IMG/VR virus record: IMGVR_UViG_3300046499_000314
Coordinates: 1 to 40,892 of that record
DNA length: 40,892 nt
Direction: 5' to 3' (one strand)
Source: a virus
The first letter of the stretch is position 1, and each line of letters starts with the position of its first letter. The notes beneath the pieces were generated by a model. That model had not been told where the DNA came from and did no database searches. It saw only the letters and a list, made by a program, of their open reading frames with translations. Positions 1 through 6,823 of the stretch are shown here, one piece after another. The translations under genes and the position numbers were made by a program.

Positions 1-321
1 CTGGTCGTTTGTCCACGAATAGGTATAGCCGTTGATGGTGAGCGTGCCCTTGGAGAAAGCGCTGTCCGTGTAATTCTGGTAGAGACTGTAGTCCGGCGTG
101 TTCGTGACGATCGGCAGCATGTTGGGATCGATCGTCAGCGACATGCTGAACTGTTGCCCAACCAGGTCGCCACCGGCGTGGAAGTAATTGATGTAATCGC
201 TTCCTTCGGTGATCTTGCCGGCGCTGGTGATCGTAATAATCGGCAAGATGTCCGCGTACGCGGGGGAGCTGAGCGCGGCGAACGAGCCGGCCAGGGCGAG
301 CAATTGAGGGATGAATTTCAC
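1..321 (-). CDS. secreted protein of unknown function, C-terminus missing
   Basis: The reading frame starts at a GTG (319-321) preceded by a GGAGG ribosome binding site and runs off the window edge after 107 codons. The first ~24 residues form a signal peptide: Lys near the N-terminus, a hydrophobic Leu/Ala stretch, then SSPAYA before DILP. The rest is polar, rich in Thr, Ser, Asn and Tyr, as in exported beta-rich proteins. Many betaproteobacterial proteins of this look carry a C-terminal sorting anchor, but that end is outside the window. It belongs to the host, not the phage. Confidence 0.6.
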   Translation of the reverse strand, partial: MKFIPQLLALAGSFAALSSPAYADILPIITITSAGKITEGSDYINYFHAGGDLVGQQFSMSLTIDPNMLPIVTNTPDYSLYQNYTDSAFSKGTLTINGYTYSWTNDQ

Positions 322-491
322 TGCGGCCTCCACAGGTGGGTGCATGGACTTGCAGTTGTATCACCTGCATGACCGAAAGCAGCGCACTGATGGGGCCGTC
401 TGTCGTGCAAGGGCAACTCAGCAGGCAGTTGATCCCGGGGCGAAAGCCGCCATGCGTATCCTGGTCTTTCTTCGACCTGTGGGCTCGAACT

Positions 492-1172
492 TTACCGATG
501 AACGCTGGTCATCTCCGCAGTCTTATCGGCCTTCGTCATGTCGGCCCGCAGGAGTTCAAGGTTGCCATCGACTGAGCCATAGGCGTTCATCATTTGGTTC
601 AGCACACGGGCAATGTCTTGCGCGCTCGCGCGGCCGAGCTGCAGGTCCGTGCTGATATTGACCATTTGGGCGCCGTCGAAAAACTTGTTGCTGCTGCCGT
701 TTTCGATCGCCTGGTTGTCGCGCATGTGGGCGTAGATGCCGGCATAGCGCTCCAACAGTTCCGGCTCCATCCAGCTCGCGGCTTGGCTGGCAACCGCGAC
801 GTCCCACGCCTCGCGCCGCAGGGTGGGCGAGTGGATGCTGAGCGCCAGGAAATTCTTTTGTTCCATGAGGTGCGCAATGGCTTCTTTCTCCGGGACGCCG
901 CGCCGAAGCTCGTCCAAAAAGCCATGGAACACCTTCGCGGTTTTCGCCTGTTCAGCGCGGTTATGGGCAAGCACGGTTTCCAGTTCCTTGAGGTTCTGCC
1001 GCAGCTCGGTCTCGATCCTCGCAGTCGCCTCGTGTGCCACGTGGCGGTGATGCCAGCTCTGCACGGCGTGCTCCAGTCCCAGCGCCGTGATGATGCTCAC
1101 GACAATCATTGTGTATTCGCCCGCGAACTCGCGGAAGCTGTGCAGCTTCTTTTTCGGTACCTCGACGTGCAT
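492..1172 (-). CDS. membrane-anchored protein of unknown function (host)
   Basis: A 226-residue protein starting at the ATG at 1172; an in-frame GTG at 1181 is the alternative, but GGTGAGG sits at ribosome-binding distance from the ATG. After a basic N-terminus (VPKKKLHSFREF) there is one hydrophobic segment of about 20 residues (TMIVVSIITALGLEHAV), followed by a long, charged, mostly helical region with several His and Arg residues. This is an N-terminal single-pass anchor with a cytoplasmic or periplasmic helical domain. I do not recognise a function. It lies in host DNA upstream of the tRNA-His locus. Confidence 0.65.
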   Translation of the reverse strand: MHVEVPKKKLHSFREFAGEYTMIVVSIITALGLEHAVQSWHHRHVAHEATARIETELRQNLKELETVLAHNRAEQAKTAKVFHGFLDELRRGVPEKEAIAHLMEQKNFLALSIHSPTLRREAWDVAVASQAASWMEPELLERYAGIYAHMRDNQAIENGSSNKFFDGAQMVNISTDLQLGRASAQDIARVLNQMMNAYGSVDGNLELLRADMTKADKTAEMTSVHR

Positions 1173-1293
1173 GATCCTCACCGGGGAAATTGAACAGAGG
1201 CAATCTATCCGAACTCGGGAGTTATGGCAATCGAAGTGCAGGCGAGGGAAACAAAAGGGGCTGCCGGCGTTAAGTGTGGGACTGGAAAGCCAC

Positions 1294-1401
1294 TGTCATC
1301 CCGGCGAACGCCGGGACCCATAGACCGCTTGCGCTGCCGACAAGGTTAAAGTCTCAGGCCGGCCCGCTCGGCATGGATCCCGGCGTCCGCTGGGACGACA
1401 T
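1294..1401. repeat. pair of inverted REP-like palindromes
   Basis: Two 28-base elements (1294-1321 and 1374-1401) each contain an internal palindrome around CCCGGCG...CGCCGGG. The second is the reverse complement of the first with about four mismatches, so the pair is a large inverted repeat with a ~52 bp spacer. Elements of this TCATCCCGGCG type are scattered between genes in many proteobacterial chromosomes. It marks the flank as host intergenic DNA. Confidence 0.7.
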
Positions 1402-1433
1402 GCAGTCGACACTCAACGCGGGCAGCCTCGATG

Positions 1434-1466
1434 AAAAAAGGGCCACAAGCTTGCACTTGCGGCCCA
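1434..1466 (-). terminator. native terminator of host tRNA-His
   Basis: On the minus strand a 10-bp stem begins GGGCCGCAAG, has a 5-base loop, and is followed by six T residues. It lies 16 bases beyond the CCA end of the tRNA fragment, so it is the host's own terminator for tRNA-His, now cut off from the 5' half of its gene. Confidence 0.8.
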
Positions 1467-1480
1467 TTTCTCGGGAATTC

Positions 1481-1607
1481 TTGGGGTGGCTGATGGGACT
1501 CGAACCCACGACAACAGGAATCACAATCCTGATCCCAAACGAGCATCCATGCGGGTTCCAGCCGGTTTTTGTGTAAAACGAAGCGCCCTTTTCAAAAAGT
1601 TCCACCT
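1481..1607. repeat. left copy of 127-bp repeat (attL core plus phage left end)
   Basis: These 127 bases recur identically at 40766-40892. Bases 1481-1531 are the 3' half of tRNA-His, shared by host and phage; 1532-1607 are phage DNA. The base before the repeat differs (C here, T in the right copy). Host terminator and chromosome lie to the left and phage genes to the right, so this is a true attL. Confidence 0.9.
1482..1531 (-). tRNA. tRNA-His(GTG), 3' fragment in attL
   Basis: Read on the minus strand, the 50 bases fold as an anticodon arm with loop TTGTGAT (anticodon GTG, His), a five-base variable loop, a T arm containing TTCGAGT, the acceptor 3' strand CAGCCAC, discriminator C and encoded CCA. 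The D arm and 5' acceptor strand are absent: the sequence to the right is phage DNA. It is a partial gene, the expected product of integrase crossover in or near the anticodon loop. Confidence 0.85.
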
Positions 1608-1632
1608 ATGGCGGATCGGCGTTTTTACACAG
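1569..1632. promoter_or_regulatory. putative integrase arm-type sites, left arm
   Basis: TTGTGTAAAAC at 1569-1579 is the reverse complement of GTTTTACACAA, which occurs twice at the right phage end (40680-40690 and 40699-40709). A variant with the TTTTACACA core lies at 1623-1631. Repeats of this kind flanking the core are typical arm-type sites of tyrosine integrases. Binding is inferred. Confidence 0.5.
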
Positions 1633-1744
1633 AATTTGAGCCTGCCGAGCTCGCCTGGTCGCACTCCCTCAATCGCACTTTTGCGCACCCGCAGCACCGA
1701 TTCTTGCCGAGTCGCCATGATGGTATTCCCGAGAAAGGATACCT

Positions 1745-2098
1745 ATGCGATACATATCAGCCTTCATTGCCGCCGCGCTGCCGGCGCTGGCTATCGGCGC
1801 GCAGCCCTACCAGTACGATCTGACCGGCGACCAGTTCGTGGCCGCGCTGTCAGGTCGACCAACGTCCGAGCAGGAGTTCCGCGCGCGCGATCGAGCCTAC
1901 AGCTACGTCGACGGCGCCAAGGATGCGACAGTCGGCAAGGTCTGGTGTCCGACGCGGCCGCGCAAGACGCACGAGCTGGCGTACGACGCCGCGGACTACA
2001 TCAAGGGCCTGCACGCCGATCTGCGCAAGGGGAATGCCGCGCAGTTGCTGCTGGCCTACCTTGCCGGCCAGTACCCGTGCAAAGGAGTCCAACAATGA
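1745..2098 (+). CDS. Rap1a/Tai-family immunity protein
   Basis: This 117-residue protein has a signal peptide (MRYISAFIAAALPALAIGA) and would be periplasmic. The mature part follows the Rap1a/Tai pattern: a YVDGAKDA segment, Cys68 in KVWCP, a helical segment (LAYDAADYIKGLHADLRKG) and terminal Cys112 in GQYPC. The two cysteines could form the disulfide known in this family. Tai/Rap1a proteins bind and block peptidoglycan amidases delivered by type VI secretion. The ribosome binding site AAGGA precedes the ATG. The stop overlaps the next start as ATGA, coupling it to the amidase gene, which it probably neutralises. It sits at the extreme left end of the prophage, a usual place for cargo genes. 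Confidence 0.75.
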   Translation: MRYISAFIAAALPALAIGAQPYQYDLTGDQFVAALSGRPTSEQEFRARDRAYSYVDGAKDATVGKVWCPTRPRKTHELAYDAADYIKGLHADLRKGNAAQLLLAYLAGQYPCKGVQQ

Positions 2099-2565
2099 AG
2101 CCGACCTACAACACCATGCGGATCAACTACCCCGACAAGGCGCTATACCCGCGGGGTCTGCTGCTCGAAATGTTGGGCTGGGACGATCTGCTGAACAACC
2201 AGGCGTACGCAGACACCTGCGCCATGCGGATGAGCTACGCGCTGGCGCGTTCAGGTGTGCACCTGTTCGGCGCGCGGATGAGGGGAAAGGGGAAGTACGT
2301 CACCGGCAAGCCGATCGAGCCGGGGCAGGCTGATCTGTCGCGGATCCTGCGGCGCATGTGGGGCGAGCCGGAGAAGTACAAAGGAGAGGATGCCGCCCGC
2401 AAGGGGATCGGGCAGCGCGCCGGCGTGGTGTCGTTCTTCAGGATCCACGAGAACGTGAACCAGGGCCATATCGACCTGATCGAACCGCGCCCGAACGGGT
2501 TCTCCGAGTGCGCAATGTCCTGCTACTTCTCGTCTCAGGAGATCTGGTTCTGGCCGCTGAAATAG
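2095..2565 (+). CDS. Tae4-type peptidoglycan amidase
   Basis: The 156-residue protein resembles Tae4, the type VI secretion amidase that cuts peptide cross-links in peptidoglycan. It has the NlpC/P60-like Cys in TCAMRMSYAL (Cys42) followed by an S-G pair, and the His in GHIDL (His125) with Asp127 next to it. The pair Cys139/Cys143 near the C-terminus recalls a disulfide reported for Tae4 structures (from memory). There is no signal peptide, as expected for an injected or lysis-released enzyme. The start is set by AAAGGAG seven bases upstream of the ATG at 2095. It ends 13 bp from the oppositely oriented holin gene. It could also have been recruited for lysis, but its coupling to an immunity gene fits an effector-immunity pair better. 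Confidence 0.75.
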   Translation: MKPTYNTMRINYPDKALYPRGLLLEMLGWDDLLNNQAYADTCAMRMSYALARSGVHLFGARMRGKGKYVTGKPIEPGQADLSRILRRMWGEPEKYKGEDAARKGIGQRAGVVSFFRIHENVNQGHIDLIEPRPNGFSECAMSCYFSSQEIWFWPLK

Positions 2566-2578
2566 CCGGCCAGGTGGA

Positions 2579-3001
2579 TCAGACCGCGCCCTTGATCTTC
2601 TCGACGGTGCGCAGCGTGCCGAGCCCTAACATGCCGAGTAGCAGGGGCATCAGCTCGCCCAGCTCGGCGGGCGGCAGCGATACGGGGCTGCCGTACATGG
2701 CCATGCCGGTCTGGATGGCTGGGCGAAGGATGAAGTTCCAGCCCAGCGCGGCGCCGCAAATCCAGCCGATGGCGGGACGCCAGCCGGACTTGAACAGGCT
2801 GTCGCTGGCCGCCTCGGTGTTGTTGACCGTGATCTGCGCCTTCGCCAGGTCGGTTTGCGCGGCCAGTTCCGCGAGCTCGCCGGTCTGCATGAGCTGCGCG
2901 AGCTTGAACTGCGCTTCGGCCTGCTGGGTAGGATCGGGCCAGATTTTGCCGACGACGCTCTTGATGATGTCGGCCAGTGGGCCGAGCAGAAGAGGGTTCA
3001 T
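2579..3001 (-). CDS. holin, 3-TM type
   Basis: About 140 residues. The N-terminal half is a helical stretch rich in Ala, Gln and Glu (PTQQAEAQFKLAQLMQ); the C-terminal half has hydrophobic segments (PAIGWICGAALGWNFIL and ELMPLLLGMLGLG). This is the layout of 3-TM holins in prophage and gene-transfer-agent lysis cassettes, which make the inner-membrane hole that releases or triggers the endolysin. ATG 3001 has TAGGAG at a good distance; a second in-frame ATG two codons upstream (3007) overlaps the endolysin stop as ATGA. It is the last gene of the late operon. Confidence 0.7.
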   Translation of the reverse strand: MNPLLLGPLADIIKSVVGKIWPDPTQQAEAQFKLAQLMQTGELAELAAQTDLAKAQITVNNTEAASDSLFKSGWRPAIGWICGAALGWNFILRPAIQTGMAMYGSPVSLPPAELGELMPLLLGMLGLGTLRTVEKIKGAV

Positions 3002-3003
3002 GG

Positions 3004-3486
3004 TCATACTCCTACGAGAAGGTTATGAGCGATGCGCCGGGCCCAGCCGCGTGCGTTCTGCGGCCAGTTGGCCAGCTCGGTGAGGTACATCAGCCGCTTG
3101 GCGTTGAACCGGGCGATTACCTCGCCCACGTTCGCAGCGCGCACCGCGGCGATGGTCTTGGCCCCAATCACGCCGTCCGGAGTGGCGCCGACGCATTCCT
3201 GCAGCCAGCGCACCGGATAGCCGCCGTTGTAGGCCGCGTCAAAGACCTGGTAGGCGATGCGCGCGTCAAACTGGTCGCACTGGTACTTGTCCCAGTAACC
3301 GGCCTTGGCGATGCTTTTGGCGGTCTCCAGCGGCAGATCGCGCATGTCGCCCTTGTAGCCCCAGGCGCGCGCGACTTTCTCGGTGATGCCGTACTTGGTG
3401 GCGCCGCCCGGGTCGGCCTGCCGGTCACGATCAGCGAAGCCGCCCTCGATTGCGGCGATGGTGGCGAAGGCTTGGTCGAAGCTCAT
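3004..3486 (-). CDS. endolysin, glycoside hydrolase 108 family
   Basis: A 160-residue N-acetylmuramidase. The GH108 signature is complete: EGGF with the predicted catalytic Glu14, then DPGGATKYGIT (residues 25-35). The C-terminal part (ECVGATPDGVIGAKTIAAV) matches the peptidoglycan-binding domain that follows in this family. No signal peptide or anchor segment is evident, so export depends on a holin. GGAG lies upstream of ATG 3486, and the start overlaps the upstream holin stop (ATGA). Confidence 0.85.
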   Translation of the reverse strand: MSFDQAFATIAAIEGGFADRDRQADPGGATKYGITEKVARAWGYKGDMRDLPLETAKSIAKAGYWDKYQCDQFDARIAYQVFDAAYNGGYPVRWLQECVGATPDGVIGAKTIAAVRAANVGEVIARFNAKRLMYLTELANWPQNARGWARRIAHNLLVGV

Positions 3487-3719
3487 TTGGAGGACTCCTT
3501 GCGCTTCCAGAACTCGCGCCGGACAAGGACGACGATTTGCAGGACGGTGAACACGAGCACGGCCAGCTGCACCCACTTGTCGATGGGCATGGCCGTGAAG
3601 TGGTTCCACGTGACGACGAGGACGCCGGGGGTAGCTCTGGCGCCGCCCTTGAGTGCGCCTTCGATGGTCTCGGGCGACACGCCAAGGGAGGCCGCGGCTT
3701 TCAGGATGGATTCGCTCAT
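3483..3719 (-). CDS. small single-TM holin-like protein
   Basis: 78 residues: a soluble N-terminus (ILKAAASLGVSPETIEGAL), one membrane segment (KWVQLAVLVFTVLQIVVLV) and a basic tail (RREFWKRKESSK). This is the build of small class II/III phage holins. It is coupled to the endolysin (ATGA overlap), so the cassette holds two holin-type genes, one on each side of the lysin. One may act as holin and the other as antiholin or pinholin; the sequence does not say which. No Rz/Rz1 spanin pair was found nearby. Confidence 0.65.
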   Translation of the reverse strand: MSESILKAAASLGVSPETIEGALKGGARATPGVLVVTWNHFTAMPIDKWVQLAVLVFTVLQIVVLVRREFWKRKESSK

Positions 3720-3735
3720 GGCGTCCTTTCAGGGC

Positions 3736-3760
3736 AAAGAAAAAGCCGCTCAGGCGGCTT
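3736..3760 (-). terminator. terminator between ejection-protein and lysis genes
   Basis: On the minus strand AAGCCGC / GCGGCTT forms a stem with a four-base loop, followed by TTTTTCTTT. It lies after the 3852-5303 gene and just before the lysis cassette, so lysis genes need read-through (antitermination) or their own promoter. Confidence 0.75.
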
Positions 3761-3783
3761 ATAATTGGTGTGACAACAGGGAG
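3760..3783 (+). promoter_or_regulatory. -10 box and ribosome binding site of a small antisense gene
   Basis: A perfect TATAAT (3760-3765) is followed by AGGGAG (3778-3783), seven bases before a GTG start. No good -35 is visible. The -10 overlaps the arm of the minus-strand terminator. Confidence 0.35.
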
Positions 3784-3790
3784 AACAGAT

Positions 3791-3871
3791 GTGACGACTT
3801 ACATGATTGCGAAATTCATCGTCTTCGTGATAGCGGCGTTCATTTTCGGGTTTATTCGTTCGCGCCGATAA
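3791..3871 (+). CDS. 26-residue hydrophobic peptide
   Basis: A GTG start with AGGGAG at a seven-base spacing opens a 26-codon frame: a short polar start (MTTYM), one membrane helix of about 17 residues (IAKFIVFVIAAFIFGFI) and a basic end (RSRR). It runs opposite to the surrounding late genes and overlaps the last 20 bases of the 3852-5303 gene. The build fits a small membrane regulator, an antiholin-like peptide or a type I toxin-like peptide. No homologue is recognised. Confidence 0.4.
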   Translation: MTTYMIAKFIVFVIAAFIFGFIRSRR

Positions 3872-5303
3872 CCAGCGCCGAGTTCCGTAGAACCGGCTTC
3901 GCCATCGCGTTTTCCAGAGCTGGCGCCGCTGCCCGCAAGCCGGAATTGCTCGAATTGAGCATCCTGGCAGTGAGCGACTTGAAGAGTGCGCTCTTGTCAG
4001 CCATGAATGCGGCCCAGCTAGCCGGGTTACTTGCCAACGACGCCAGCCCCATCGGGTTCTTGTTCATCTCCATCAGGGCGCGGCGCTCGGTCACATTCAA
4101 CGTCGTTATCAGTTTCGACTCCTGAGCATTCAGGCCAGCGATTTCCGGCACAGCATTCGCGATTTCCTCTTTCAGCCCACGGGCGAGCCCTTTCTGTGCC
4201 TCCACCTCCGCGCCGCCCATCTGGCCATACTTCTTGCTGAGCACCTTGTACGTACCCTGCTTCATATCCTGCGCGAGTTGGACGGGGATTTGGCTACCAG
4301 GGATGGACGGGTGCGCTAGGAAGTCGTCGGCCACGCCCTGAATCGCATTCAGATCGGCGGTCGGGCTGACTTGGTTGCCGAATGCCTTGCGCACATCGGC
4401 CAAGCGGTTGACCACGGCCTGTTTGTCGATAGTCGCGGGGGAGGCAGCAATCCTGTCTGTAATTTGCGTATTCAGGTCACCAATCAGTGACCGTAGCTTT
4501 TGAACGCCGCCCATAGTCGGATTGATGCCATAGTCGAGCAGCATGCGCACAGCAGTCGCGGCATCCCCTGTCTTGAGCTGTTTGATCGTCGGCTTGATCG
4601 CGCTCTGCATCAGACGCTCAGCGGCGCCATCGATCGCAGACGCAAGCCTTCCGCCAGCGACACCTGCAACCTTGACTGCGCCAGGAAGTGCGCCTCCAAT
4701 TAGGGCTCCAGCTCCCGCGTCATCCGGATTTACCAGCCCAGCGGTAGCGCCGCCAGTGATTGTGCCGCCTGCGGTACGCGTAGCTAGGTTCAGCAGCGGG
4801 TTGGCGATCGGTGCGCCAGTCGTAAAGCCGCCGCTGCGGATCGCCGCAACAAGGCCGGGAGTGGCTGCCGCGACACCGGGGATCATCGCGGCCAACTCGC
4901 CCAAAGCCCCGCCTACAGGCAACGTTGCCGCGATGTTGGCGCCGACGCGCGCGACCTTGAATGCGGTTGAGTCCTTATTCTGCTCGGTTAGCGCATCGAA
5001 GTCGGCATTGCGAGTGCGGTTCCATTGCGCAACTGCGGGCGAGACCTTGCCAGGGAGGTATGCCAGTGCGTTCAGGGCGGTGTTCCCGATGTCGGAAATG
5101 CCAAGTGCAGCACCAGCTGCTGACCTTCCTAGCGTGCTGTCACCTCCGGATGGGCCTGCCGTTGCTGGGATGCGTAGCGGCCCCGCCGCCATCTTGAAGC
5201 TACGTTGGGCGTACGCAAGCAAATCCGCTTCGCTCGCGCCATCCGGCGCCGTCACATCGTAGCTTTGGCCATCAGGAGCCGTGATACGGTATTTGGGCAT
5301 CAT
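3852..5303 (-). CDS. internal virion / DNA ejection protein
   Basis: 483 residues. The N-terminal module (YRITAPDGQSYDVTAPDGASEADLL...) recurs at the start of phage internal proteins. Residues ~60-220 are long Gly/Ala-rich stretches (GALPGAVKVAGVAGGRLAS) like the glycine-zipper membrane segments of podovirus ejection proteins; the C-terminal half is helical. Such proteins leave the capsid with the DNA and help build a channel across the envelope. It is the last of three large genes in the usual place for ejection proteins, between tail and lysis genes. Overlap with the upstream gene is ATGA. Exact homology to P22 gp7, gp20 or gp16 cannot be assigned. Confidence 0.6.
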   Translation of the reverse strand: MMPKYRITAPDGQSYDVTAPDGASEADLLAYAQRSFKMAAGPLRIPATAGPSGGDSTLGRSAAGAALGISDIGNTALNALAYLPGKVSPAVAQWNRTRNADFDALTEQNKDSTAFKVARVGANIAATLPVGGALGELAAMIPGVAAATPGLVAAIRSGGFTTGAPIANPLLNLATRTAGGTITGGATAGLVNPDDAGAGALIGGALPGAVKVAGVAGGRLASAIDGAAERLMQSAIKPTIKQLKTGDAATAVRMLLDYGINPTMGGVQKLRSLIGDLNTQITDRIAASPATIDKQAVVNRLADVRKAFGNQVSPTADLNAIQGVADDFLAHPSIPGSQIPVQLAQDMKQGTYKVLSKKYGQMGGAEVEAQKGLARGLKEEIANAVPEIAGLNAQESKLITTLNVTERRALMEMNKNPMGLASLASNPASWAAFMADKSALFKSLTARMLNSSNSGLRAAAPALENAMAKPVLRNSALVIGANE

Positions 5304-6814
5304 TCCACCTTCGTGATCGACCAGCCGTTATTGGAGCCGGGTGCTGCCGGTGCTGCATGGGCATTACCTCGCCCCGACACTTCCCCACTCAAGTCCTTGC
5401 GAACCTCTCTCGGGGCCTTCTGCGCCGCCCGAATTTCAGCCTGCAGCTGCTGCACCGCCGCCTCGTAAGACCGTTGGTCAAACGCCGTGGACAGCAACTC
5501 TTTGGCGTGCTCCTTGTCCGATACGCTCGCAACGCCACCGCGCGACATGACCTGACCATAGGCGTTCGCCAGTGCCGTGTTAGCCATCGCGAACTGGCGC
5601 AGGTTGGGGTCGTTGGTGTTCGAGTCGAACATGATCTGAGCTTTGCCGAACGGCAGGAATCCGCTGCGCGCCACATTGCGCGATGCGGCAATTGCCAGCG
5701 GGGCCAGCTGCGCCGCCTCGTTCGCGGCAATCTCGATGTTCGCGCTGCGCGTGCCTGCCGTCCGCTGCCCAGCCTTGATGCCGCCGAACTCCGCTACCTT
5801 GGCGGCGATGTCAGCGCCGTTCAACCCCTGCGCGTTTGCCAGTCTGCTAATCTCCAGGCGAACTGCGTTAAGGTTCTTCGCGCCCTGCGCCCCGCGTCCA
5901 AAGTTCTGCAAGGCGCTGGTATCGCCCGCAAGGTACTGCTGGGCCGTCATGCGGATCGCCAGCGGATCCATAACGGCATCCTCGCCGGCGGCTGCGCGAT
6001 CTGCTGCCGCGCGCTGGTCTGCGGCGATGGAATCGGGCGACTGCTTTTTCCTGATGCCCTGCCCGAGAAGCCCCCCGGTATATCCGTCGACCGGGATTGC
6101 CGTATTCGCGCCATCGTCAGCGAAGTGGATATTCGGCGTGGCGCCGAACTCGCTGACCTTCTGGGTGCCATCCTTGAACGTGATAACGTTGACCGGCTTG
6201 CCGCCGTACATGGCAACCTCGATCTTGTGTACCTCGGGCATGAACTTGGCGGCTTGCTCGAGCAGCTTGTTCGCGCCCTCGACGTCGCCCTCGTCGCTGT
6301 ACACGCCAGCAGCATGGGTCAGGCGCTCGACCAGCTGCTGCGTGGCCGAGGTCGCGCCACGGACAGGTGTCGAGGGGGCAGCAGGCGCCGGACGCGGAGT
6401 GCTTTGCTGCTGGGTCTGGAATGCCTGCATCCATGCCGGGCCGCCGATCCGTGGTGAGTTGTCGCCGCCGGGCATGAAGTTAGTAGGGCTGGCCGGCAAG
6501 TCGGCCGATGCGCCCGTCTGGGTCGCTGGATTTGCGGCGCCTGCAAGGCGGTCACGAATACGGTTCATGCGATCGACGCTGCCTTGCATCTGCTTGAGCT
6601 CAAGGCCAGCCTTCTGCATCTGCATGCCGCGCAGCGCCTGCTCCTGCGCCTGCGATTGCCCCTGCTGGAAGCCGAGCAGCCCTTGACCCATGACCTGGCC
6701 GAACGAACGCGGCGTGGTCGATGGGCCGGAAGCGTTGAGGATCGCGGCGGCTGCGGCGAGCAGACCCTGCTGCTGCGGGTCGTTGCCGTTGAACATATCG
6801 AGGAATCCAGGCAT
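5300..6814 (-). CDS. internal virion / ejection-type protein
   Basis: 504 residues, start preceded by AAGGAGC. The N-terminus contains FGQVMGQGLLGFQQGQ, then a Gln/Met-rich helical segment and a Pro/Ala/Thr linker (~110-160); the remainder is predicted helical, with a central segment GAQGAKNLNAVRLEISRLA. The pattern (short N-terminal motif, Gln-rich helix, long helical body) is common in podovirus DNA-injection proteins. It is translated in an overlapping series with its two neighbours. Confidence 0.55.
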   Translation of the reverse strand: MPGFLDMFNGNDPQQQGLLAAAAAILNASGPSTTPRSFGQVMGQGLLGFQQGQSQAQEQALRGMQMQKAGLELKQMQGSVDRMNRIRDRLAGAANPATQTGASADLPASPTNFMPGGDNSPRIGGPAWMQAFQTQQQSTPRPAPAAPSTPVRGATSATQQLVERLTHAAGVYSDEGDVEGANKLLEQAAKFMPEVHKIEVAMYGGKPVNVITFKDGTQKVSEFGATPNIHFADDGANTAIPVDGYTGGLLGQGIRKKQSPDSIAADQRAAADRAAAGEDAVMDPLAIRMTAQQYLAGDTSALQNFGRGAQGAKNLNAVRLEISRLANAQGLNGADIAAKVAEFGGIKAGQRTAGTRSANIEIAANEAAQLAPLAIAASRNVARSGFLPFGKAQIMFDSNTNDPNLRQFAMANTALANAYGQVMSRGGVASVSDKEHAKELLSTAFDQRSYEAAVQQLQAEIRAAQKAPREVRKDLSGEVSGRGNAHAAPAAPGSNNGWSITKVE

Positions 6815-6823
6815 GTTTGCTCC

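Noticed and set aside
594-1193. 199-codon open frame on the plus strand opposite the host membrane protein
   Set aside because: A shadow frame of GC-rich DNA; no ribosome binding site and no membrane or domain pattern, unlike the minus-strand frame.
1486-2094. In-frame open stretch continuing upstream of the Tae4-like protein, which would make a 359-residue protein
   Set aside because: It crosses the tRNA fragment and the immunity gene in another frame, its translation is Arg/Ser/Cys-rich noise, and the ATG at 2095 has a strong ribosome binding site.
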